From assembly GCA_016195805.1 (NCBI GenBank), contig JACPYT010000003.1:62001-126000 (forward strand): a stretch of 64,000 nt of DNA, given 5' to 3'. This stretch comes from Hydrogenophilales bacterium. GTDB lineage: Bacteria; Pseudomonadota; Gammaproteobacteria; Burkholderiales; Thiobacillaceae. The notes beneath the pieces are model-generated. The model was not told the origin of the DNA and searched no databases. It saw nothing but the letters and a program-made list of their open reading frames with translations. The position numbers and the translations under genes were made by a program. Positions 47,585 to 56,304 of the stretch are shown piece after piece (positions within the stretch are counted from its first letter, which is position 1; the number at the start of each line of letters is the position of its first letter).

Positions 47585-48796
47585 CTACACCCGCGCCCCG
47601 GAAATCGCCACCGCGCCCCAGGTGGTGCGCCAGCGGGTCTTCACCGCGGTGAGGCCGACCAGCGCGACGAAGCACAGCCCAGCAAAGATCAGCAGCCCGA
47701 TCTGGTAATCGCCGGTCACCCCTTTGAGGTAGCCGAGGCTGGCCGCCAGATAAAAACCGCCGACGCCGCCCGCCATGCCGACCAGCCCGGTCATCACGCC
47801 GATTTCCTTGCGGAAGCGCTGCGGCACCAGCTGGAATACCGCGCCGTTTCCGAATCCCAGCGTGCCCATGGCGAGCATGAAGCCGACCAGCGCCACCCCG
47901 GCGCTCGACGCGCCGAAGCTGACGATGACCAGGAACAGCCCGGCCAGGGAATAGACCACCAGCAAAGTGCGAATGCCGCCGATGCGGTCGGCCAGCATCC
48001 CGCCCATGGGACGCACCAGCGAGCCGGCGAACACGCAGGCCGCGGTGAAGTAGCCCGCATGCACCGGGCTCATGCCGTACTGGTCGTTGAAGTAGATGGT
48101 GAGGCTGGACGCCAGCCCGACGAAGCCGCCGAAGGTGACGAAGTAGAAGAACATGAACCACCAGGCATCGCGGTCGCGCAGCACACCGAGATACTGCGCC
48201 AGCGACTTGGGCGCCGGGCAGTCGGGCGCGTCCTTGGCGAACACGAGATACACCAGGAATGCGATGCCCACCGGGATCAGTGCGATGCCGAACACGTTGC
48301 CCCAGCCGAACGCCACCGCCAGCCCCGGCGCAAATACGGCGGCGAATACGGTGCCGGAATTGCCCGCCCCGGCAATGCCGAGCGCGGTGCCCTGATGCTG
48401 CGGCGGATACCAGCGCGAGGCCAGCGGCAGCGCGACGGCGAAGGCCGCGCCGGCGAACCCGAGCATCACGCCGAGGATGAGAATCTCGCGGTAGCTGTGG
48501 ATGCCCGCAAGCCAGGCCCAGGCCAACCCCGCGATCACGATGAGCTGGCCGATCAGCCCGGCCAGCTTCGGCTTGAGATGGTCGACCAGCACGCCCATGA
48601 CGATGCGCAGCAGCGCGCCGGCCAGCACCGGCGTGGCCACCATCATGCCCTTCTGCGCGGGCGCCAGATCGAGCGTGGCGGCGATCTGCACGCCGAGCGG
48701 CCCCAGCATCACCCACACCATGAAGGCGATGTCGAAATACAAAAATGCGGAAAGCAGCGTAGGCGTATGCCCCGACTTCCAGAAGTCGCGTGTCAT
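47585..48796 (-). CDS. narK: MFS nitrate/nitrite transporter (NNP family)
   Basis: 403 residues, 12 predicted membrane segments. The NNP nitrate signatures are present: GIAGAGNSGTVFAAVFAPG in TM5 and GNGAVFQLVPQRFRKEIGVMTGLVGMAGGVGGF in the second half. It starts at ATG 48796, 62 bp after nirD. It may import nitrate in parallel with NrtABC or export nitrite. The name narK reflects family; nasA-type naming is also used. Confidence 0.9.
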   Translation of the reverse strand: MTRDFWKSGHTPTLLSAFLYFDIAFMVWVMLGPLGVQIAATLDLAPAQKGMMVATPVLAGALLRIVMGVLVDHLKPKLAGLIGQLIVIAGLAWAWLAGIHSYREILILGVMLGFAGAAFAVALPLASRWYPPQHQGTALGIAGAGNSGTVFAAVFAPGLAVAFGWGNVFGIALIPVGIAFLVYLVFAKDAPDCPAPKSLAQYLGVLRDRDAWWFMFFYFVTFGGFVGLASSLTIYFNDQYGMSPVHAGYFTAACVFAGSLVRPMGGMLADRIGGIRTLLVVYSLAGLFLVIVSFGASSAGVALVGFMLAMGTLGFGNGAVFQLVPQRFRKEIGVMTGLVGMAGGVGGFYLAASLGYLKGVTGDYQIGLLIFAGLCFVALVGLTAVKTRWRTTWGAVAISGARV

Positions 48797-48858
48797 GTCT
48801 TACTCCATCCGATCAGGCAGGACGTGCGCCCTGCCGGGTTGTTTTAGGGGCGGATCAA

Positions 48859-49191
48859 TCAGGCTGCCGCGCGGTCGATCGCGGCAAGGTCCAGCCATAC
48901 TCGACCGCCCTCGACCTTGATCGGGAATTCGCGCGCGCAGCCTTCGTCGGGCGCGACCGCACAGCCGGAATCGAGCTCGACGTTCCAGTTGTGCAGCGGG
49001 CAGGTCACCCGCTTGCCGTGCACGATGCCCTGCGACAGCGGCCCGCCCTTGTGCGGGCAGCGGTCTTCGAGCGCGAACACCTCATCGTCGGCGTTACGGA
49101 ACACGGCGATGTCGAAGTCGCCGTGACGCAGCACGCGTGCACCGAGTTTTGGGATGTCGGCCATCGCACACACGTCGAGCCATTTGTTCAT
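48859..49191 (-). CDS. nirD: Assimilatory nitrite reductase small subunit NirD
   Basis: 110 residues from ATG 49191, with GGAAG upstream. The Rieske-type fold has CPHKGGPLSQG and CPLHNW, the two Cys-His pairs of a [2Fe-2S] cluster; unlike classical NirD, which often lacks the ligands, both pairs are complete. It partners NirB but is separated from nirB by three genes. Confidence 0.88.
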   Translation of the reverse strand: MNKWLDVCAMADIPKLGARVLRHGDFDIAVFRNADDEVFALEDRCPHKGGPLSQGIVHGKRVTCPLHNWNVELDSGCAVAPDEGCAREFPIKVEGGRVWLDLAAIDRAAA

Positions 49192-49216
49192 GATGCTTCC
49201 TTTCGATTGGTCATAA

Positions 49217-49576
49217 CTAGGGTGCAGCCGGGAACAGCAGGCCGCGTACAAACCCGGCGGCCAGCAGCACGCCATTCACCTGATTCCGGTAGTCGTCGCG
49301 CACGCCACGCGCCAGGATCACCAGCGACACCGCGAGCGCCGGAATCAATAGCAACAGGTAGGCCAGCGCGTGCACCTGCCCGCTGTAAAAAGCCGCCAGT
49401 CCCAACACGTAGGCCGGCCAGCTGAAGAGCAATCCCCGCAGCGTGTGTTTGATGCCGAGCAGCGCGATGGCGAGCGCGCGACGGCGGCGCTGCACGGACG
49501 AGCCGTAGGCGGCGAAGAAAATCCCCTGCTCCAGTTCGCTGGGGCACGCAGGCAGCCGCGTTCCGGTCGTCATCAC
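49217..49576 (-). CDS. Small membrane protein, hypothetical
   Basis: 119 residues with two or three membrane segments (about 38-60 and 68-90, and a weaker one at about 100-115). It starts 3 bp downstream of the stop of the FeS/membrane fusion gene and ends 25 bp before nirD, so it is co-transcribed with the nitrate genes. No family is recognised; a small accessory to the membrane subunit is possible. Confidence 0.6.
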   Translation of the reverse strand: MMTTGTRLPACPSELEQGIFFAAYGSSVQRRRRALAIALLGIKHTLRGLLFSWPAYVLGLAAFYSGQVHALAYLLLLIPALAVSLVILARGVRDDYRNQVNGVLLAAGFVRGLLFPAAP

Positions 49577-49579
49577 GAA

Positions 49580-51409
49580 TCAATGCGTGCATGGCAGCAC
49601 ACCCACTTGCGGCAGCTCGGCGAGACCCGTGGCGCGCGCGTGCTCCTCGAAGCCCTTGTTGCGCCAGAAGAAGGCGCCCGGCATCGTGGTGGGGATCACC
49701 AGCACGTAGAACAACGCGCGTCCCACCAGTGCGCTGGCGACGACGAGTGCGGCCAAAGCGCTCCAGACGGCCATGCCGTCAACGTCGGTGGCGGCAAGCG
49801 CGAGTGCGCCGGTGAGACTCACGGCCATGCCGAGATTGCGCGTGATCCAGGTGTAGCCGAAGTCGGTGCGCTGCAGATAGTGCGCCGCCGCGCCCTCGCC
49901 GCCGATCCGGTTCAGATGGCGCACGTGGAATACCAGGCCCACGCCTTCGAGCAGCACGCCCAGCGCGACGACGCCGGCCAGCGGGGCGAGCAGCGCTGTG
50001 GGCGCTTCGCCCTGCGCCCACAGCGTCCAGCCGTAGGGCAGCGCCACCGCCAGCGCGCCGAGCGCCAGCATGCTGCCGTAGAAGCTCGTCAGCACCTGCC
50101 AGTGGTTCCAGAATGGGCGCGACGCAATGCGGTAAATGCGCGACATGAAGTAGAGCGCCGCCGGACCCGCGACCACCGCGCCCCAGCCGCAGGCCTGGCC
50201 GATGCCCGCAACCCAGGATGCCGGCAGCCAGGCGAACGCGCCGGACAAAGCGGTGAAGAGCGTGTAGCCACCGAGCAGGTTGTAGAACACCGCGATCGCC
50301 GCGACTTCGCGCGACACCGGCGAATAGCGCAGGTTGTTGAACGCGCGGTAGAAGCGGTGCGGCCGCCCGAGGTGCAGGGTGGAGAGCACCAGCGCGATCG
50401 TCTCGAAGCCGAGCAGCGCGATCAGCAGCGTGGCGTGCAGCGCCGGATGGGCGGCGGGCGAAAGTGCGGCGAGGCCGAATTTCCCACCGAGGAAGAGCAG
50501 CAGGAAGGCGCCGACCACGAGCTGCGAGACCAGGGTGAATATCACCAGCGGGTCTTCGCGCGAGCGCAGCTTCTTCAAATTCCACGCACGCGGGCGGCCG
50601 TCCTCCGCCACCTTGGGACGGTAGGTCTTGGTCGCGTCGTCGCGCTCATAGCGGATCGGCGCGGAATCGGTGCGGCGCATTTCGCGCGGCAGGCTCTTCG
50701 CCTGCTGGAAGCGGATGTTGGGGTGGGTGATCTCGGGCGAGGGGAAACCGGGGATCTGCGCGTCGAGCATTTCGCGGTGTTGCGGCTTGGTCTCGATGAC
50801 GCCGAAGTCGAGCGCGCCCGCGAGGCACGCCGAGGCGCACGCCGGTTTCAGGCCGAGTTCGAGGCGGTCGACGCACATGTTGCACTTCGACACGTGCCCC
50901 GCCTGAGTGTCGAGCTGCGGCGCGTTGTAGGGGCAGACCCAGGTGCAATAGCCACAGCCGAAGCAGATGTCAGGGTCCTGCAGCACCGCGCCGTATTCGG
51001 CGAACTTGGTGTAGGCGCGCGTCGGGCAGCCCTTGAGGCAGACCGGGTCGTCGCAGTGGTTGCACGCCATCGAGATGTTCATGCGCGTGGATGCCGGGTA
51101 GCTGCCGCCTTCCAGATAGCCGACCGAACGGAAGGCGATGTGCGCGGGCAGGTCGTTCTTCTCCGAGCACGCCGCCTCGCAGGCGTGGCATGAAATGCAG
51201 TTGTCGGCGTTGAAGTAGAAGCCGTGCTGCTTGTAGCGGTCGGGATTGTCGGAGACGCCGTGGTTGCCGTTGATGCGCAGCGATTTTCCGGCGAGCGGAT
51301 CGTCGACCGGGACCAGTTCGATCGGCTTGCCGTAGCGGTTGGTCTCGGGATGAGCAGTTGCAGGCAGCTTCGCGTAGTCGCGTTCCTGGGGACGGATCAG
51401 GGGGCTCAT
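49580..51409 (-). CDS. DmsB-DmsC-type fusion: four-cluster ferredoxin plus membrane anchor
   Basis: 609 residues. The N-terminal 260 are a DmsB/PsrB-like electron-transfer subunit with four cysteine clusters (CISCHACEAAC, CDDPVCLKGC, CFGCGYCTWVC, and CNMC with PACASAC). The C-terminal 330 hold about eight membrane helices of the DmsC type. Fusing both into one polypeptide is unusual. It lies 10 bp downstream of the molybdoenzyme gene and would connect that enzyme to the quinol pool, implying membrane-derived electrons. Confidence 0.88.
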   Translation of the reverse strand: MSPLIRPQERDYAKLPATAHPETNRYGKPIELVPVDDPLAGKSLRINGNHGVSDNPDRYKQHGFYFNADNCISCHACEAACSEKNDLPAHIAFRSVGYLEGGSYPASTRMNISMACNHCDDPVCLKGCPTRAYTKFAEYGAVLQDPDICFGCGYCTWVCPYNAPQLDTQAGHVSKCNMCVDRLELGLKPACASACLAGALDFGVIETKPQHREMLDAQIPGFPSPEITHPNIRFQQAKSLPREMRRTDSAPIRYERDDATKTYRPKVAEDGRPRAWNLKKLRSREDPLVIFTLVSQLVVGAFLLLFLGGKFGLAALSPAAHPALHATLLIALLGFETIALVLSTLHLGRPHRFYRAFNNLRYSPVSREVAAIAVFYNLLGGYTLFTALSGAFAWLPASWVAGIGQACGWGAVVAGPAALYFMSRIYRIASRPFWNHWQVLTSFYGSMLALGALAVALPYGWTLWAQGEAPTALLAPLAGVVALGVLLEGVGLVFHVRHLNRIGGEGAAAHYLQRTDFGYTWITRNLGMAVSLTGALALAATDVDGMAVWSALAALVVASALVGRALFYVLVIPTTMPGAFFWRNKGFEEHARATGLAELPQVGVLPCTH

Positions 51410-51419
51410 TTCATCCCCC

Positions 51420-53603
51420 TCAGTAAGCGCGCGCGGCGACGTTGCGCACGGCGGCGGCGTGCTGATCGGGCGCCGGCTCGATGCGCACCGCGCACTGCTT
51501 GTACGCCGGCTGGCGCGAGTGCGGATCGAGCAGGCCTAGGCTCAACCGGTTGACGCACTCGTGGAAGTGGAAGGGGATGAACACCATGTCGCGCGGCACG
51601 CGCTGGGTCAGCTGCACCATCACCACCGCGTCGCCGCGCCGGGTGGTGAGCCGCGCGTAGCTGCCGTGCGCGATCCCGAGCGGCTTGGCGGCGTCGGGAT
51701 TCATCTCCATGTAGGGCGTCGGGCTGAACTTGTTGAGATTGCCCATTTTTCCGGTTCGCGTGCGGGTGTGGAAATGCTCGACCACGCGGCCCGAGTTGAG
51801 CCAGAACGGATAGTCGTCACACGGCACTTCATTGTTCTCGACGTAGGGCAGCGGAATCAGCTTCGCGCGGCCGTCCTCGTGCTGGAACTTGCCATCCGTA
51901 TATAACCGCGGCGAACCCGTCGCGGCGCCCTCCGTGCACGGCCACTGCACGCCTTTCTGCGCCTCCAGCATGGCGTAGCTCATGCCGGAATAGTCGAGCA
52001 TGCGGCCCTTGGAAAGCTGCTTCATTTCCTCGAACGCGCCCTCGGTCGTCTCGGGAAATGGGGGAATCTTGCGCTCGGTTGAAAACCGTTTGGCGATCTG
52101 GTTGAAGATCCAGAAATCGGGCTTGCTGTCGCCGTGCGGTTTCTGCACGTTGCGCACCAGGTTGACGCGCCGCTCGGTGTTGGTGAACACGCCCTCCTTT
52201 TCCGCCCAGACCGCGGCGGGCAGGTAGACGTGGCTGTACTCGTTGGTTTCCACATCCCGGAAGGCGTCCTGCACCACCAGGAATTCGAGCTTCTCCAGCG
52301 TTTTCCTGATGCGTGCGGTGTTCGGCATCGAGGTCATCGGGTTGGTCGCCACCAGCCACAGGCCCTTGATCTGCCCGGTCTCGATTGCCGGCAGGATGTC
52401 GGTCATCGCGAGGCCGCGATGCCTGGGAAAGAATTCGGCGTCGATGCCCCAGAAGTCGGCGACTTCCTTGCGGTCGGTGTCCTTCTCCAGATAGCGATAG
52501 CCGGGCAGCCCGGTGGTCGAGCCCCACTCGCGCGTGCCCATCGCGTTGGCCTGGCCGGTGATCGACAGCGAGGTCGAGCCGGGCTTGCCGATGTTGCCGG
52601 TGAGGAGGTTGAGGTTGTTTATCGCCACCACGCCGTCGGAGCCGTGCGTGCTCTGGTTGATCCCCATGGTCCAGATCGACATCGCGTGGCCCGCTTTCGC
52701 ATACAGGCGCGCGACGTTGCGGATGGTGTCCTCGTCGATGCCGCAGATCCTCGACGCGGAGACCGGATCGTATTGCTCGACCAGCGCCGCGAACTCGGCG
52801 TGGCCGCTGGTGTGAGCGTCGATGTAGGCCTGGTCGGCGAGACCTTCCTTGAGGATGACGTGGGCCAGACTGTTCAACAGCACCACGTCGGTGCCGGGCG
52901 TGATCGCCAGATGCATGTCGGCCATCTGCGCGAACATGGTGACGCGCGGATCGACCACGATGACCGGGAACCTGCGCTGCTCCAGCGCCATCTTCAGACG
53001 CCAGAAAATGATCGGGTGCTGCTCCGGCAGGTTGGAACCGAACGCCATCAGGCAGTCGGTGTGCTCGAAGTCCTCGTAGCAGCCGGGCGGACCGTCGGAG
53101 CCGAACGAGCGCTTGTAGCCCGACACCGCGGAGGCCATGCACAGCGTGGTGTTGCCGCAGTAGTTGTTGGTGCCGATCGCGCCGCGTGCGAGCTTGCCGA
53201 GGGTGTAGAACTCCTCGGTCATGATCTGCCCGGTCGAGACGATGGCAAAAGCATCGCGGCCGTGATTCGCCTGGATGCGTTTGATCTCGCCGGCGACGCG
53301 GTCGAGCGCGCCGTCCCAGTCGGTCTCGGAAAAGGCGTCGAGGCGTGAGTTGCGCACCAGCGGCACGCGGCCGCGGCCGGCACTCTCGAACAGTTCGTGC
53401 TCGAAGATGCCCTTGATGCAGAGCTTGCCGCGGTTGACGTCGGCGCCGGCGACGCCGCGCGAGGCGACTGCCGACCCGCTGCGGTCGAGGCCGACCTCGA
53501 TCGAGCAGCCGGTCGAGCAGTAGCCGCAGGTGGTGTACTTCCATTCGACCACGCCCTTGTCGGCGAGCTTGATCGGGTTCTTGTGCTTGCGTCCGAACAG
53601 CAT
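51420..53603 (-). CDS. Molybdopterin oxidoreductase of the assimilatory nitrate reductase type
   Basis: 727 residues. N-terminal [4Fe-4S] ligands Cys26, Cys29, Cys33 and Cys62 (TTCGYCSTGCSIEV ... GKLCIKG). The molybdenum ligand is the Cys in TTLCMASAVSGYKRSFGSDGPPGCYED, a segment shared with Nas and Nap nitrate reductases. It lacks the C-terminal BFD domain that NasA (57267-59948) has. It starts 13 bp after nirB and is followed by the DmsBC-like fusion. Probably a second nitrate reductase fed from quinol; another oxyanion substrate is possible. No Tat signal, so cytoplasmic. Confidence 0.85.
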   Translation of the reverse strand: MLFGRKHKNPIKLADKGVVEWKYTTCGYCSTGCSIEVGLDRSGSAVASRGVAGADVNRGKLCIKGIFEHELFESAGRGRVPLVRNSRLDAFSETDWDGALDRVAGEIKRIQANHGRDAFAIVSTGQIMTEEFYTLGKLARGAIGTNNYCGNTTLCMASAVSGYKRSFGSDGPPGCYEDFEHTDCLMAFGSNLPEQHPIIFWRLKMALEQRRFPVIVVDPRVTMFAQMADMHLAITPGTDVVLLNSLAHVILKEGLADQAYIDAHTSGHAEFAALVEQYDPVSASRICGIDEDTIRNVARLYAKAGHAMSIWTMGINQSTHGSDGVVAINNLNLLTGNIGKPGSTSLSITGQANAMGTREWGSTTGLPGYRYLEKDTDRKEVADFWGIDAEFFPRHRGLAMTDILPAIETGQIKGLWLVATNPMTSMPNTARIRKTLEKLEFLVVQDAFRDVETNEYSHVYLPAAVWAEKEGVFTNTERRVNLVRNVQKPHGDSKPDFWIFNQIAKRFSTERKIPPFPETTEGAFEEMKQLSKGRMLDYSGMSYAMLEAQKGVQWPCTEGAATGSPRLYTDGKFQHEDGRAKLIPLPYVENNEVPCDDYPFWLNSGRVVEHFHTRTRTGKMGNLNKFSPTPYMEMNPDAAKPLGIAHGSYARLTTRRGDAVVMVQLTQRVPRDMVFIPFHFHECVNRLSLGLLDPHSRQPAYKQCAVRIEPAPDQHAAAVRNVAARAY

Positions 53604-53616
53604 GTCCGTCTCCCGC

Positions 53617-56097
53617 TCAGACCGCCAGCGCTTCGAACTCGTGCTTCGCCTTGCCCTCCTTGGCGCGTTCGAGCCACGGATCGCGTTCGACCGACAGCGC
53701 GAACAAGAGACGCTCGTACAGCGCGCGTCGGCCCTCGGCGTCGTCGAGGATTTTCTTCTTCACGTAGTCGAGGCCGACGCGTTCGAGGTAATGCACGGTG
53801 CGGTCGAGGTAGCGCGCCTCCTCCCGATAAAGCTGCAGGAAGGCTCCGGAATATTCGAGCACCTCGTCGGGCGTCTTCACCTTGACCAGGAACTGCGCGA
53901 CCTCGGTCTTGATGCCGCCGTTGCCGCCGACGTAGATCTCCCAGCCGGAGTCGACGCCGATGATGCCGACGTCCTTGATCGCGACTTCGGCGCAGTTGCG
54001 TGGGCAGCCTGACACCGCCAGCTTGACCTTGTGTGGCGCCCACATCTTGAAGAAGGTCTTCTCCAGATCGATGCCCATCTGCGTCGAGTTCTGCGTACCG
54101 AAGCGGCACCATTCGCTGCCGACACAGGTCTTCACCGTGCGTAGCGCCTTGCCGTAGGCGTGTCCCGACGGCATGTCGAGGTCGGCCCACACCTTCGGCA
54201 GGTCTTCCTTCTTCACGCCGAGCAGGTCGATGCGCTGGCCGCCGGTGACGTGCACCGTGGGGATGTTGTACTTCTCGGCCACGGTGGCAATGCGGCGCAA
54301 TTCGGAGGGCGTCGTATTGCCGCCCCACATGCGCGGAATCACCGAATAGGTACCATCCTTCTGGATGTTGGCGTGGGCGCGTTCGTTGATGAAGCGCGAC
54401 TGCGGATCGTCCTCGGCCTCGCCCGGCCAGGTCGAGATCAGGTAGTAGTTGAGCGCGGTGCGGCAGCTTGCGCAGCCGTTGGGGGTGCGCCATTCCATGA
54501 ATTCCTGCACCTGCGGAATCGTCAGGAGCTTGTTCTCGCGGATTGCCGCGCGCACCTCCTCGTGGGTGTGGTCGGTGCAGCCGCACATCGACTTGGTCTT
54601 CGGCGTGGCGGAATAATCGCCGCCGGCGGTGACCGCCAGAATCTGCTCGACCAGGCCGGTACACGAGCCGCACGACGACGAGGCCTTGGTGTGTTTCCGC
54701 ACGTCTTCCAGGGCGAACAGGCCCTTTTCGCGGATCGCCTTGACGATGTCGCCCTTGCACACGCCGTTGCAGCCGCACACTTCCATGTCGTCGGTCATCG
54801 CCGCGGCCTTGTTGATGCCCGAATGGCCGAGGTTGCCGCAGTGGTCCTGACCGAACATCAGGTGGTCGCGCAACTCGGACACGTTCTTGCCGTCGCGCAA
54901 CAGCGAGAAATACCAGGCGCCGTCGACGGTGTCGCCGTACATCACGCCGCCGACCAGCTTGTTGTCCTTGATGACGAGCTTCTTGTAGACGCCGCCGATG
55001 GGGTCGGAATAGAGGATGGATTCGGTGCCCTCGCCGCCGATGAAATCGCCGGCCGAGAACAGGTCGATGCCGGTGACCTTGAGCTTGGTCGAGGTCACCG
55101 AGCCCTGGTAGCGGCCGATGCCGTAGTGCGCCAGATGGTTGGCGGCGACCTTGGCCTGCTCGAACAGTGGCGCGACCAGGCCGTAGGCGACGCCGCGGTG
55201 GGCGGCGCACTCGCCGATGGAATACACGCGCGGGTCGAAGGTCTGCATGGTGTCGTTCACCACGATGCCGCGGTTGCAATGCAGGCCGGCCGACTCGGCG
55301 AGTTCGGTGTTGGGGCGGATGCCGACCGCCATGACGACGAGGTCAGCGGGGATTTCATCGCCGTCACCTTCGGCGTTGCTCAGGTCAGGCTTGAATTTGA
55401 TCGCGGCGACGCGGCCGTTTTCTCCTTTGACCAGTTCCGCCGTCTGCTTCTGCAGCAGGAATTTCATGCCTTTCTCTTCCAGGCTCTTCTGCAACAAGCG
55501 CGCCGCAGGCTCGTCCAACTGGCGTTCCATCAGCCATGGACCGATGTGCACCACGCTCACGTCCATGCCGCGCTTCATCAGGCCGTTGGCGGCTTCCAGG
55601 CCCAGCAGGCCGCCGCCGATGACGACGGCATGTTTGTACTGGCTGGAGGCGCGGATCATCGCGTCGACGTCGGCGATGTCGCGGAAGCTGATCACGCCCG
55701 GCAGCTCGGCACCCGGCACCGGCAGCATGAAGGGATTGGAACCGGTCGCGAGCAACAGGCGGTCATAGTCGGCGCGGGTGCCGTCCTCGGCTTCGACGAA
55801 TCGGGCGGAGCGGTCGATCTTCACCACCTTTTTGCCCATGTGCAGCGTGATGTTGTTTTCCGCGTACCAGTCGAGCGGATTCAGCACGATGTCGTCGACC
55901 GTCTGCTCGCCGGCGAGCACCGGCGACAAGAGGATGCGGTTGTAGTTGGGGTGCGGCTCGGCGCCGAACACGGTGATGTCGTAGAGGTCGGGCGCCAGCT
56001 TCAGCAGTTCTTCGAGGGTGCGCACCCCCGCCATGCCGTTACCGACCATGACAAGCTTCATCTTGGGACCACGTCCCATGGGCGTACTCATATCCAT
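53617..56097 (-). CDS. nirB: NAD(P)H-dependent assimilatory nitrite reductase large subunit
   Basis: 826 residues from ATG 56097, with GGAG seven bases upstream; longer frames upstream run through the promoter. Domains: FAD/NAD-binding (KLVMVGNGMAGVRTLEELLKLAP, LLATGSNPFMLPVPG, VVIGGGLLGLEAANGLMKRG), BFD-like [2Fe-2S] (CGCNGVCKGDIVKAI, SSCGSCTGLVEQIL), then the sirohaem/[4Fe-4S] part with CVGSEWCRFG and VSGCPRNCAEVAIKD. It reduces nitrite to ammonium in the cytoplasm with NirD. It begins an operon with its own sigma-54 promoter. Confidence 0.95.
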   Translation of the reverse strand: MDMSTPMGRGPKMKLVMVGNGMAGVRTLEELLKLAPDLYDITVFGAEPHPNYNRILLSPVLAGEQTVDDIVLNPLDWYAENNITLHMGKKVVKIDRSARFVEAEDGTRADYDRLLLATGSNPFMLPVPGAELPGVISFRDIADVDAMIRASSQYKHAVVIGGGLLGLEAANGLMKRGMDVSVVHIGPWLMERQLDEPAARLLQKSLEEKGMKFLLQKQTAELVKGENGRVAAIKFKPDLSNAEGDGDEIPADLVVMAVGIRPNTELAESAGLHCNRGIVVNDTMQTFDPRVYSIGECAAHRGVAYGLVAPLFEQAKVAANHLAHYGIGRYQGSVTSTKLKVTGIDLFSAGDFIGGEGTESILYSDPIGGVYKKLVIKDNKLVGGVMYGDTVDGAWYFSLLRDGKNVSELRDHLMFGQDHCGNLGHSGINKAAAMTDDMEVCGCNGVCKGDIVKAIREKGLFALEDVRKHTKASSSCGSCTGLVEQILAVTAGGDYSATPKTKSMCGCTDHTHEEVRAAIRENKLLTIPQVQEFMEWRTPNGCASCRTALNYYLISTWPGEAEDDPQSRFINERAHANIQKDGTYSVIPRMWGGNTTPSELRRIATVAEKYNIPTVHVTGGQRIDLLGVKKEDLPKVWADLDMPSGHAYGKALRTVKTCVGSEWCRFGTQNSTQMGIDLEKTFFKMWAPHKVKLAVSGCPRNCAEVAIKDVGIIGVDSGWEIYVGGNGGIKTEVAQFLVKVKTPDEVLEYSGAFLQLYREEARYLDRTVHYLERVGLDYVKKKILDDAEGRRALYERLLFALSVERDPWLERAKEGKAKHEFEALAV

Positions 56098-56173
56098 ATC
56101 ACCACTCCAAACGGAAGACCAAAAGTGATGACCGAGATACGCCGTTGCATTCGGTCTGCTTGCTACAACACCT

Positions 56174-56189
56174 AGCAATCGTCATGCCA
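56174..56189 (-). promoter_or_regulatory. Sigma-54 promoter of the nirB operon
   Basis: Minus strand TGGCAT-N5-TTGCT, one mismatch in the -24 element. Expected transcript start is near 56161, giving a 60-nt leader. Confidence 0.8.
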
Positions 56190-56265
56190 TGGTGCAGGCG
56201 CCTTGCAAGCACCTTGTTTTTAAACGACTTCAGAAACGTGCATCGATAATCCGTTCATGCCATGC

Positions 56266-56280
56266 GCACCATCCCGGTGC
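56266..56280. promoter_or_regulatory. NtrC box upstream of nirB
   Basis: GCACC-ATCCC-GGTGC: perfect core of the NtrC dyad, about 80 bp upstream of the -24 element. The spacing suits an enhancer. Confidence 0.75.
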
Positions 56281-56304
56281 CGGATCATTCGCCATGCACC
56301 ACAA

